A DNA stretch of 64,000 nt from Undaria pinnatifida. Lineage: Eukaryota > Sar > Phaeophyceae > Laminariales > Alariaceae. Numbering within the stretch: the stretch's first letter is position 1; the number at the start of each line of letters is the position of its first letter. The position numbers and the translations under genes are program-made. A model generated the notes under the pieces. It did not search any database. It saw only the letters and a list, made by a program, of their open reading frames with translations, and was not told the DNA's origin. The stretch covers positions 7,467,103-7,531,102 of the forward strand of contig JABAKD010000024.1 of NCBI GenBank assembly GCA_012845835.1, written 5' to 3'. Shown piece after piece: positions 53,066 to 63,485 of the stretch.

Positions 53066-53349
53066 GACACGCGCTACGATAGAGGCGCGCACCACCTTTT
53101 TTTCGTAATACTACCCCTGCTTAAGAACTTTCCCCAAAAAGCTGATTCGTCGCGGGGACAAAAATACAACCGCTTACAAGTACCGGATGATGAAAAAATC
53201 CCACGTGTGGCCTCAGCCAAACACAACGAGAAATCATCATGCAGAAAAAAAAATGGCGTTTTTTTTTCCGACGATTTTGGGTCAATGAGCCTCGTCGTTC
53301 AGAAAACAATTTCGCCCAAAAAAGGTATACCTCTATCGTGGCATGCATC
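53066..53349 (+). mobile_element. MITE (ACGCGTGCTACG family)
   Basis: TIRs GACACGCGCTACGATAGAGG and CTCTATCGTGGCATGCATC. Inner blocks are present with A/T homopolymer expansions. Confidence 0.85.
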
Positions 53350-53387
53350 CACGATTGGGAGGTAGGAAACCAAAACGGGTCCCTTTT

Positions 53388-53665
53388 CTCGCGGGTCGGG
53401 TCCGGTCAGGGTGACCCGGCCCGACCCGGGAAAACCTCATGACCCGACCCGACTCGACCCGACCCGTCCCGTGAGATATCCAGCACCTCCTGACCCGACC
53501 CGACTCGTATCCGTCCCGTGAGATATCCAGCACCTCCTGACCCGACCCGACTCGACCCGTCCCGTGGGATATTCAGCACCTCTTGACCCGACCCGACTCG
53601 ACCCGTCCCGTTAGATACCCAGCACCTCCTGACCCGATCCGCGGGCCGGGTAATGACCCGTGAAA
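53388..53665. repeat. CGGGTCGGGTC minisatellite, locus 4
   Basis: Four to five units of GTGAGATATCCAGCACCTCC plus TGACCCGACCCGACTCGACC, the most regular of the four loci. Confidence 0.88.
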
Positions 53666-53726
53666 ACCCTTGAAAGAAAAAAATGGCATTCCAGCAATGG
53701 TGGGCTAAGGATTAAGGAGTAAGACC

Positions 53727-53990
53727 GATTCTACGATAGCACCCCACCGAAACCAGTGATTTTATTTAACGAACGTTTCACGGCTGCTCGACACGAGGAA
53801 GGGTTTTGTAAACAATTTTAAGGGTTTTCGTGCAGGTTTTGGTTTGCATAGAAGGACTATCGAACGATGACGTCGGGGTAGCAAGGGGCATTGTATTTCA
53901 GGAGATGCGGCCAGGAGCTACTTCCAAAACCGGCGATTTCGTCAAAGAAATGTTTGGGGGGGCTACCGTAGAACAATTCGTAAAGAAATA
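53727..53990 (+). repeat. ~260-bp repeat R, copy 3
   Basis: GATTCTACGATAGCACCCC, GATGACGTCGGGGTAGCAAG and TATTTCAGGAGATGCGGCCA. The frame reads DDVGVARGIVFQEMRPGA, then TGDFVKEMFGGATVEQFVKK. Confidence 0.85.
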
Positions 53991-54796
53991 TTTCAGAAAT
54001 TATCTTGGCCAAAACGTGCTACTCCTATCTTAGCGGGCGTCGACTCTATCTTAGCTGACGTTGAAGGCAATAGAGGTTATGAACGTGCGATCTGCGTGCA
54101 TGGTGCAAAGTGGAGGTGACTCCCGTGCCAAGGGCATCGATGGGATACCGGCGAGCACTCCCTGTATTGTTATCGTTTCCAGCCGGGTGTGAGTCAAAAC
54201 ACCCATCGCTCTGTGGCACCTGAGAGTAATGTCTCCAATCCCCTCACGCCCACACGCTCATCTGGTACCTGCGAAGACGTAGGTAACCAGACCTCCGTGA
54301 GCCAATCGGTGCACCTCTGCTGTTGTGGTCGAAGCCACAAGGTTAAAGGAATGACAGGACGGGCAGCGGGGCAAGTGCGCTACATGAAGAGGCGGGGTGG
54401 GCGCTTGCTCTACGCAAAGCAGAAAGGCGTCTCTCCCCCGGGTTTGGTTTGGCATTCCTCCCTGCACCCAAAATGCTGCGTCTTGTAGTAAAACCCTGCA
54501 CGGGTCTAACCTCTCCATCGAAACATCCCACCTTCAAGGTGGCCGAAAATGATTTGATTAGCCAAGTGGTGTGCTCTAGATTGTGGGTCCATGCTATTCT
54601 GCCTCAACCAAGACCGCGAGGGGGAAAAAAAAACGGTCTTCTTATTTATTTTATTTTTTCCCCGTTACGCAGGAAAGATCTCTCCCATGCACGCCACGTG
54701 CGCCGCACTACTCGCTAGCAGCGTAGCGAACGGAACGCTCCGTTCAAGAAGAGCTTTCCAGATGCTCGCCACGCGCACCCCTTTTCACGAGAAACC

Positions 54797-55090
54797 CTAT
54801 TTGCAGGACGGCCCTGCAACGAATTCTTGCAGGACGTGCCTCTGATTGGCCACCTGCCGCTTTTTATTGCCCGCGTTTTTTTTTTGGCGAACGCCAGCCG
54901 AACGCGCGGCGAAGCCGCGCGAGGGCACTTTTAGCCCCACGTACCGGTAAAACGGTCAGGGGTCGGGTTGGGGTTGGGGTTAGGGTTAGGGTTAGGGTTG
55001 GGGTTGGGTGGGGTCTGTGCAGGTACCTGGGACAAAAGTGTGCCAAAACGTCCTGCAAGAATTCGTTGCAGGCCCGTCCTGCAAATAGGG
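54797..55090. mobile_element. Element with ~40-bp TIRs and an internal TTAGGG tract
   Basis: CCTATTTGCAGGACGGCCCT plus GCAACGAATTCTTGCAGGACGT at the left is matched in reverse at 55048-55090 with one indel. Inside lie GCGCGGCGAAGCCGCGC, a GC hairpin, and about 50 bp of GGGTTAGGGTTAGGGTTGG. 290 bp, non-coding. Confidence 0.82.
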
Positions 55091-55334
55091 GCTCCCCCTT
55101 TTCACGCCGTTTTCTACGGTGAATCCGAAAGGATGGCCACGAAACTCAATTTTCTCCGAGTTCTGTCCTGCATATATATCTATTGTATACTGAAGTATAC
55201 ATCAGATGATACCCACTTCTTGACTTAAAAATAGAGGTAAATTTTTGATGCCCACAGGTTTGGTAGCAGATTGGAGATAAAGTTTCGGCGCTAGCAGGAA
55301 CATTTTTTTTTTTTTTTTAAATCTCGCATGGTCG

Positions 55335-55775
55335 AAAAAGCTAACGTCCGTCTGAGTGTCCGCCGTCATGTTTCACGTCGCGATCTGGCACAATACAACG
55401 CTCGGATCAGAGCAAGTCTCGAAGTGTCTCTGTTGCTAGGGCGCATCTCGCAACGCATGCCTGTTTCGTACAACATTTGTCGGGATCCCTGCGCATCTTT
55501 GTCCAAGGTTGATGTCCACTTGGTATTGTACGGTTTTATCTGTTTTTTCGCCTACACTTTCGAAAAGCACGTACTATTGTTGCAGCATCTGTTTTCCCTG
55601 ACGCCTGTCTGCCTGTCCGACACTTATGTTTCACGTCGCAAGTCGGCACAGTTCAACGTTCGGATGACAGTTTCACAAGTTTCAAGGCGTCTCTCTTCAG
55701 CCAAGAAACTTCTCGCTACACACGTCTGATATCTTGAAACAAAATCGTCGGGGTTGCTGCGTGTCTTTGTTCGAG
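55335..55775 (+). repeat. Tandem repeat, two units; third at 57225-57400
   Basis: GTTTCACGTCGCGATCTGGC at 55370 and GTTTCACGTCGCAAGTCGGC at 55627, with GGTTCTCGTCGCAAGTTGGC at 57258, start parallel units that end ATCGTCGGGGTTGCTGCGT in two cases. A TRIM element separates units two and three. Confidence 0.75.
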
Positions 55776-57147
55776 TGTTGCGGTATCCTCTCTGCCCCGT
55801 TGGGGCGTTAAAATTTATAGCAGTTGTCTCCTTTATGGCTGGCAGGCGTTATCGCCCGCCTGAACCAACGGCTCCGCTCCCCTTTTGTCAGAAGGTATCC
55901 GGCGGACAGCAAGCAACATATACCAGCGATTTAACACCCAAGCAACCCTTGTGCGAGTCACCATTACGTAGCCAGTGTCACCCCTGTGTAGCAGTAGTCG
56001 GTCCCTAGGTCCATATTGTCCCTATACTACTACACTGGCGTCGTCGGCAGGTGCTGGCGTTCTGTTTGATTGGTCTTTCTGCTACACCGATGGGTTTCGA
56101 TTTCTCTCTCGGCGTCTTTGTCGAGATCTCTTGCCGATTTTTTTCGATACCTTCCACGGGTGAGAGCGATAAATCGCCTAAACTACCGCCAATCTTTGTA
56201 GCGCCGTAGCTCCTGGGTTGCCCCGGTTTGAAGGGCCTCGTGCTTTTGCTGCGGGTCGGGTAGCAAGTTTGTTTTATATCTGGATTTTCAGTATCAGAAC
56301 GGGGTTTCGTCTGACTAGTCATAGCTCATGTTGTCGCTATAGCCATACGAGCGACACCGTTTCCCCAAGAATGGTTGTTCGTTTTCTGCTTTCCGGTGAT
56401 TCTACCTTGCTCTCTTATAGCTTTCATGCACCAGCAGAGAACGTTCAGAATTTGGTGTCTGGATTGCCTTGTGCGCGTCCCATTGACTGTCACGTACCGG
56501 TATGTTCAGATGTTTGGTGTCTCGCTCGCCTTGTATGCATACACACATGTTCCGTTGGCGTTCACGTACCGGTATAGTCATACTTTTGACATCTGCTTCG
56601 CATTTTACGCGTTTCAGTGACTTCACACGTACAGATATGTTCGGCAATCTGATGCCTGCTTCGCATCTTACGCGTTCTATTGGTTTTCACGTGTAGTGGA
56701 ATGTAGGACTCTTGGTGCCTCCTTTTATTTTCATTCGTCCAATTGGCTTCTGCATCGCAAGTCAGAGGTGTGGGAGTGGGTTGTGAGGCGCCGCATCTTC
56801 GATTCACTCTCCGAATTCTCCGGATGGATTTAATCCCACCTAATATTTCAGTGAATCTGCATATACAGCCCTTCAGGGTTGGCTAGTGTTATGGTATATC
56901 CTCTACCCCGTTGGGGCGTTGTGATTTGCAGCAGCTGTCCCCTTTACAACTTACTGGCGTTGTCGCCTGCCTGAACGAACGGGTCCGCCCACCCTCCGGT
57001 CAGAAGGTATCTGGCGGACAGCAAGCAGCTAATGCCAGATATATTAACACCCAAGCAACCTTCGTGTGAGTGACCATTACAAAGCCAGAGACACCCCTGC
57101 ATGGCATTAGTCGGTTCCTAGATCCATATTGCCTCTATACCACTACA
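55776..57147 (+). mobile_element. TRIM-type LTR element B, complete
   Basis: LTRs 55776-56034 and 56887-57147 (259 and 261 bp) begin TGTT and end CTACA and align throughout (CCCCGTTGGGGCGTT, GTATCCGGCGGACAGCAAGC, TTAACACCCAAGCAACC). CGAG flanks both outer ends (55772-55775 and 57148-57151) as a 4-bp target duplication. One base after the left LTR stands TGGCGTCGTCGGCAGG, the same primer-site sequence as in the C elements. The 852-bp inside has no gag or pol. Its last 130 bp (GTGTGGGAGTGGG ... GGTTGGCTAG) match the end of element A. Confidence 0.88.
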
Positions 57148-57449
57148 CGAGCTTGATGCTCAATTTGTCTTTCTGGGGCAAAAATAATGTTTTTTTCTCC
57201 AACACATTTTGGAAGAGCACCCTGTTCTCCTCACGTCTGTCTGCGTGTCCAACACGATGGTTCTCGTCGCAAGTTGGCACAAAATTCAACTCTCGGACAG
57301 CGCTCGGATCAAATCTGAAGGCGTCTCGTTCGCAACGCAGGCCTGTGTATACATACCAACAATCGTCGGGGTTGCTGCGTATATCTTTGTCCGAGTTTGA
57401 TACCCAGCACTTTGATTTTTGCACAACTTGTTTTCATTTTCGCTCATCC

Positions 57450-57710
57450 GAAACATTCGAAATTACAGTACCCCCCTTGTATCCTTCCCCCCAACAAAGC
57501 AGCGATTTTCTTAAACGCCGAGGGAAAGGGCGCGACAAAAAAAAATCTTCACATATTTTCTTGTTTGTGGAAGGACCACATAGAACGACCACGTCGGGAT
57601 GGCAAAAAAAGGAGCACCATATTTCAGGAGTCACGGCCGGGAGCTGTGGTTTCAAACCGGCGATTTAGTTCAAAAAAGAAAAGTCCGGAGGGCTGTACCC
57701 GTAGAACGAG
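57450..57710 (+). repeat. ~260-bp repeat R, copy 4
   Basis: CACGTCGGGATGGCAAAAAA, TATTTCAGGAGTCACGGCCG and GGCTGTACCCGTAGAACGAG. The most diverged copy; frame broken. Confidence 0.8.
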
Positions 57711-58434
57711 AATCTTTTTTCAGCAGAACTTTTTCTTGGTGTCATTATTAATAATACCTGGGGCCCTGCTAGTATATTTTTTCATTTTTCCGTTAGAAAC
57801 TGCTTGCTTTCACCGTTCCGCCACTGTCGCGGGGGCCGGGGCGTCGCTTATTCCCTATTGATAGCTCGTTTCAACAAGTAAGTACTGGATACGCGATTGG
57901 ACAGCGTCTGCTACTACTACTTTTTGATGCTACCGCTGCTCGCGAGGTATCCGTTCCTGACACCCAGGGGTGAGTTCTTCAGAGCCTCAGTTTTTCGCGG
58001 GGCTATATCACACCCGGCAGGGGCATAGACTCTGTGTATGTTCTTGATTGTGGTGTGGCTCGGAGCGCATCTTCCCCTGGTTCAAAGGGATGTCTGGTAG
58101 TGGTGTGCTTTTGTTCGTTCGTCCTCTTGGCGAATCTGTTGCGTCGAGCTACCTCGACTAACACGACGAGGTGAGTGTTGCCTTGAGGGTCGAGGGGGTA
58201 GCGGGGGAACACGGCATGGATCGCGGGGGGGGCGGCTCACATGCAGCATACGTGTCCCCCCTGTCCCCGGTATCCAATCATAGTTTCGCAACAGCATCCG
58301 ATCATACCTGTTCCTTGCCGAAAGGACACTCTTTGTGCAAGCCTCTTTTCCCAGTCTGTAAATTAGTCGTGCAGCGGTATAGGGGGAGGTACTTGATGCA
58401 ATTCTTGTCAGTTTTGCCTCACACGCGCGGGGTT

Positions 58435-58600
58435 CTACACCTCATCCAAGACCATGTTGGGAACACTTGGGCGCGCTGTCCGATGATCAATCCCACAATC
58501 CCAATGGCTAAAACGCTCACCAAAACTATCGGAAAGCGAGCCTCGCGTTCGCTGTGCGTAGCGGCAAATAGTAAGAATACCAAACACACCTGGTGCCTTG
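58435..58600 (-). CDS. Possible membrane-helix exon, unrecognised
   Basis: On the minus strand a frame reads CLVFLLFAATHSEREAR and then FPIVLVSVLAIGIVGLIIGQ, followed by RAQVFPTWSWMRC. It has an acceptor-like CACCAG at its start and a GATGAG/GTGTAG donor-like site at its end. The hydrophobic helix is convincing in composition, but there is no family match and no neighbouring exon was found. Confidence 0.2.
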
Positions 58601-58849
58601 TACCAGGTACCTCTTATTATATGGTGGCATCATAACTGGTACCTGATCCCTGTAGACCTAATGCAATAGTTCTTGTGCTATACCATTATCATGGGTCTCG
58701 AGTGTTTGCCGTCTCGGGAAGCATACGTAAAGCATCAACAACTCTACAAGGCAGAAAGCACGGACGATCTTTTGGAGAGATCTGGCCGTTTTCTTGTCCC
58801 GCGTAGATCGCTGATCGGGATACCATATGATATATTAAAAACCCTTTCG

Positions 58850-59420
58850 CCCCCCCTGCCCCACCCCCCCCCCCCCCCCCCGCCCACCCCCTCAAACGCT
58901 CCGCCCTCTCCTCACTGGTTGTACGACTTACAGGGTAGGATTTATAGTTTCCACGCACAGATTGAGGTCCCCCCCCCCACCCCTGCTCTTGATCAAACCC
59001 AGGCCCCCACGTCCTTAAAAACTCCGCCCTCCCCTCACCGGTTATTCGACTTACAGGATTCACTTGATACACACACAGCTTGCAAAGGTGAGTTTCGACA
59101 AAATCTTCGATCTTACAGCAGCTGGAGAGTATTTTCATTTTTTATAATAAACTGATGCATTTCCTTCCACAGCTGTCAGATTTTGTCCCCCTCAAAAACA
59201 GGTTGTATAGTTTCCGCGCACCACAGACTGACTAACATCACCCTGTTGACCCTGATAGCTACACTGTAGCTGCAAGGGGAGTCGCCGACCTATATCCTTA
59301 ATGAGGACACACAACCCGTAATACGCGCGATCGGAGTATCACACACAGCTTGCAAAGATGAGTTTCGACAAAATCTTCGATCTCACAGCTGGAGTGTATT
59401 TTTATTGTTATGATACGTAT
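58850..59420. repeat. C-rich tracts and duplicated blocks
   Basis: CACTGGTTGTACGACTTACAGG recurs as CACCGGTTATTCGACTTACAGG. GAGTTTCGACAAAATCTTCG at 59091 recurs at 59358. Poly-C runs lie at 58860-58885. Parts (GGGGAGTCGCCGAC, GATCTCACAGCT) also occur at 37490-37615 and, reversed, near 38740. Confidence 0.7.
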
Positions 59421-60054
59421 ACCTATCGTGACCGATGCCTGGGGTGCCTCCACCTCATGTGTGCTACCACCGTGACAGACACAACGGGAGCTGAGCATAA
59501 CAACCCAGCTGGGCATAACAACGCATAAGCTCTCTTGTAACTATACAGCACCAAGGATGTGTACCAGGTACCAGGTAAGATGGACGATATTTTTGGATCT
59601 GACGCTTTGTGCGGTCAGACCGGTTCAATGTCGACCCAAGCATCCCCGCTTCCCGGGATTCAACTTCAAAGCCAAAATACACGGAAACCCCAATATTGAT
59701 CACATCACAACGCACACAGCACACAGCACATGAGCAGGTATTCACACTGATACGTTGCCGAGTGTGATGCCAATCTCCGCGAGACGATGGTCGGTTGTAC
59801 CTGGTGCTCTATGGGCGCTTGCCGTTATACCCTCAGCGGCAGGCAGTAGCTCGTGGCTGCCCTACAAAGCGACGAGAGCAACACCCTCTTTTGTCTCATT
59901 TGCTGCTGGATGCGTCAAACAACAGTCTTGGCCTTCTGCTTGGCCCACTACGGGCACTGGAAGCAGCAGCTCAAGGGTACCTGCCACCTCGAGACTGGCG
60001 CTGACGTGCAGCCTAGACGACTTGAGGGCTGTTCAGAGAGAAGCCGGAGGTGTT

Positions 60055-60790
60055 GTCGGTGACGTTTCTTACGATGAAGGTGATGAGGCGTGCTGTCTGC
60101 TTGTTGCACCTGTCTCACTCGTACCGTTGCTACTGCTGTACATGTTGACGTACGGCTTTATCCGCAGCAACAGCAGTTTGAATGCCATTGCAACGTCGCA
60201 CATGTCGGGCAAATCAGATCAATTCTGTATGTACAGATCACATAGATCATTTTCACGCATTTGCATCATCTGATGCCTTACGATGGAGGTGACGTTTGCT
60301 GTCTGCTCATGGCATCTTCGTCTTACTCGTGTTGCTGCATGATCATGCGTGTCGGCGGCCCCCATCAACAGCAGTTTGAATCCGAATGCCTTTGCAACGT
60401 CGCATATACAGGACAGATCACATGGATCATTTGCACGTATTTGCACCATCTTGAGTCTCACGACAAGAGTGATTTTTGCTGTTTTCTTTTGGCGGTTTCG
60501 TCTTACTCCTACATGGTCGCATTTCCATGCTGGTCGGCGGCCCGCAACAACATCGGTTTGAATGCCTTTTCAACGTCGCATATGTCAGCAGATCACCGAT
60601 GTACCTGTTATGTACTATAGATCATTTTCACGGTTTTGAATCATGTGGTGTCTTACGACGAAGGTGATGTTTGCTGCCTGCTTGTGACCGCTTTTGCTCG
60701 TACACAATATTTTACATGTTTATCAGGCTTGGCGGCCCGTAACAAGCAGTACGTAATACAAGGTTTCCCTCCAGGATGGGATGAGGTTTT
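60055..60790 (+). repeat. ~195-bp tandem repeat, four units
   Basis: CTTACGATGAAGGTGATGAG, CTTACGATGGAGGTGACGTT, TCACGACAAGAGTGATTTTT and CTTACGACGAAGGTGATGTT start the units; each holds CAGTTTGAATGCC/GGTTTGAATGCC-like text, AACGTCGCATATG and ATCACATAGATCATTTTCACG. Frames differ between units, so this is not read as protein. Confidence 0.85.
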
Positions 60791-60899
60791 GTCGATGTGT
60801 GTTTCATTGTTGCTTTCGACGTGAAAGAAAATGTTGTCCTGGTTCGATCTCATCCTGTTGCTCTGCGCCAACCACACGCATACACCGTGACCAACACAA

Positions 60900-61500
60900 A
60901 TGCGAGAGCTTGGAGCACAACTGTCGTTGCACCGCTGCTGCTGTGCTGCTGCTGCTGTACTGCTGTATGCATGCTGATTTTGTGGCTGTGAGGCTGAGCG
61001 GCTGCTTTCGAAAAACATCTACCGCGCTTCCTGATATGTTTTTTAATACAACTATTCCAACAACATCCGTGGCTGCCACAAAGGAGTGCTGTCGTTGCTG
61101 CTGTTTCTGCTTAGGGTCGGTCGTAACGAAGCTATTATTTCGTTTTTTACCGAACGTTCGGCTTTTGCCGAAAATTTTCCGGAAGAATTTCGAGAAAAAC
61201 CCAAAAACTTCGATCCCGAAAAATCTGGCCTTCAAGTTTTTCAATTTTTTTAGGGAAAAAACTAAAAATTAGGTAAAAGGGTGCAGAGGATCGGACAGCC
61301 GCACTGCTCGAGCTGTGCCACCACTCGCGAGCGCACAAGACTGAGCAGGGTCGTTCCCAAGGTCATTGGCAGGTCATGGCTTGTCGCAGAAGGCGCAGTG
61401 GGCTTCTGGGCTCTCCTCGTCGAGTTGACAAAGTGACCACACCGAGGCGGCCGACCGAACGATCTCGCTGACGGCGGTAACTGAGCTTTTGTCACGTTGG
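60900..61500. other. No gene supported; GCTGCT-rich and A/T-rich stretch
   Basis: A (CTG)n-like tract at 60935-60965, then AT-rich sequence with GAAAATTTTCCGGAAG and TTCAAGTTTTTCAATTTTTT runs. Frames on both strands are short. Confidence 0.35.
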
Positions 61501-61808
61501 GCGGTGTAGCGCGACGGGTTGGTGATGGATTTCATTCCCCAAGGTACCGACACCTGCCTACGAGTAAGGCCGACTCCATTGGGACAACCACGCGAGTGAC
61601 TTCCGCGAGCGTTGCTGCTGTAGTGACGGTTCTGTGCCGGGTGGACGATTGTTTTGCGACCCAACTGAGGCTCGTACTTGTTAAGATTCAACCCTCGTTG
61701 ACCTCGGTAAAATGCCAAAATTCGCCAAGAACTGAAACGCTGTACGTATGGTTAGGAACGGCCCTTATTACCCCCTCTTATTTGTATGCCGTTTTACATC
61801 TTGTTTAG

Positions 61809-62012
61809 GGCACGTGTGCAAGAACGTCCTCCTCTCTGGTTTCGAGGCTCGGGTTTCGACGAGAGAAAGGGCCGACGCCGTGGAGGAGGCGGTCTCAACG
61901 ACGACCCTCCTCGCCGACAAGTCTCACTGGGGGGTCATTCGGGTCAAGGGGGAGGACAGGCTGAGGTTTCTACACAGTCAGGGGACTAACTCCTTCGAAC
62001 GCGCTGACAAGG
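61809..62012 (+). CDS. YgfZ/GcvT-like folate-binding protein, one exon
   Basis: Between TTGTTTAG and the donor AAGG/GTGAGG the frame reads VLLSGFEARVSTRERADAVE, then LLADKSHWGVIRVKGEDRLR and FLHSQGTNSFERADKG. The order D-x-SHxGxIRVxGEDRxxFLHxQxTNxFExxxxG is that of COG0354 proteins (E. coli YgfZ, mitochondrial IBA57, and a plant plastid homologue), which bind tetrahydrofolate and act in iron-sulfur-cluster-dependent enzyme maintenance. The next family block (GCDTVFVTPTARTxD) is not found in the following 2 kb. The upstream exon is not identified; an ATG at 61527 does not join in phase. Confidence 0.75.
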
Positions 62013-62717
62013 GTGAGGATATTTTTACTGGTCTTAAGTGTGAAAAGCGGTTTGCAGTTCGCAGAGGTCCCACTCTCTGCGCACGAGTGTTTTTTTTATG
62101 AAGGCTACCGTACGGGGTGGGTCACTTTTGGGGCCTTTTTTTTTGCAACGTCTCGGGGTCAGTCGCGCGAGTAACCCCCCCGTGTTCGTAGTATTAACCT
62201 TTCGCGCCGTTTTGATTTCCCGAAAGTCTTTTGTCACAGTCAGTGAGGTACGGAGCCTCTCGTGCGAGTGGTAAAAAAACGCATCAGTGAAAATTGGAGG
62301 TGGTCCCCCCACCGTGGCCTGCTTCTGTACCAAGTTTTTTGTACCAAGGCATCAGAGGAGACGGCAGCGTGGACCTGTGACTGTCGGCGGTGGTCGGTAA
62401 ACTTAGTATACTAGTTTTGGTGTGGAAGCTCCATAACGGCGGGACTAATGACGTTTATATCTGTCGTCTCCTGGCGTCGTGGTGGAAATTGGCGCTGACG
62501 TGCTTGGGGAAAGGATCTGTGTAATTTGAAGTACGCGTACGGTCTAGAACCAAGTCCGTAAAAGAACGGCCACTGTTGTTTTTGTTTTCTAAAGGTGAAC
62601 ATGGGTCAGGGTCTGGGTTGGTTTAGGGCTTATTAATACCAGGCGGTAGTTAGGACTATATTAACAGGTTTGAAAGGTTGAACGAAAAATGACCTTGCTT
62701 ATTTATTTCTGTTTTAG

Positions 62718-63485
62718 ATTTGGTGGGGGTGGGGGTGGTGGTGGATGGTGGAGGCGGATGGTGTTGGTGGAGGTGGAGGCGGAGGTGGCGATGGTGATGT
62801 TTGCAGTGTGTTGTGTTCTTCGTGTTTCCTCTCGTTTCAGGTGTGTGTGTGTTCTTCACATGAAACTGTTGTTTCTGCGCATCAACACGACAACCGCGCA
62901 ATTAATGGAAAGTTTCTGCGCTGACGCCCGCATCGATCCCAGGTGTGGTGGTGTTGGTGGTGGTGTTGATGTTAGTGTTGGTGTTGGTGGTGGTGATGGT
63001 GTTGGTGTTGGTGCTGGTGTTGGTGTTGGTGTTGGGTGTTGTTGTTGGTGGTGGTGGTGGTGTTGTGTGGTGGTGTTGGTGGTGGTGTTGATGTTAGTGT
63101 TGGTGTTGGTGGTGGTGATGGTGTTGGTGTTGGTGCTGGTGTTGGTGTTGGTGTTGGGTGTTGTTGGTGGTGGTGGTGTTGGTGTTGTGTGGTGGTGTTG
63201 GTGGTGGTGTTGATGTTAGTGTTGGTGTTGGTGGTGGTGATGGTGTTGGTGTTGGTGCTGGTGTTGGTGTTGGTGCTGGTGTTGGTGTTGGTGTTGGGTG
63301 TTGTTGGTGGTGGTGGTGGTGTTGTTATCTTTGTTCTTGTTCTTGCTGTTGTTCTTGTTGTTGGTGTTGGTGTTGGTGTTGGTGTTGGTGTTGGTGTTGG
63401 TGTTGGTGTTGGTGTTGGTGTAAGGTGTTGGTGTTGGTGTTGGTGTTGGTGTTGTTGGTGTTGGTGGTGGTGGTGGTGGCGATGG
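62718..63485. repeat. GGTGTT satellite with ~120-bp higher-order units
   Basis: GGT/GTT microsatellite. From 62944 three higher-order units share TGATGTTAGTGTTGGTGTTGG, GGTGATGGTGTTGGTG and GTTGGGTGTTGTTGGTGG in order, starting near 62965, 63085 and 63208. Open frames in it (poly-Val/Gly/Cys; Thr/Asn on the other strand) are artefacts. Confidence 0.92.
62840..62942 (+). CDS. Possible further exon of the YgfZ-like gene
   Basis: After CTCTCGTTTCAG a phase-compatible frame gives VCVLHMKLLFLRINTTTAQL, then MESFCADARIDP, ending CCCAG/GTGTGG at the edge of the GGTGTT satellite. It fits the gene's phase and loosely recalls the LLTVSPxTxxxLMExF block of plastid YgfZ homologues, but the intervening block is missing. 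Weak. Confidence 0.2.
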
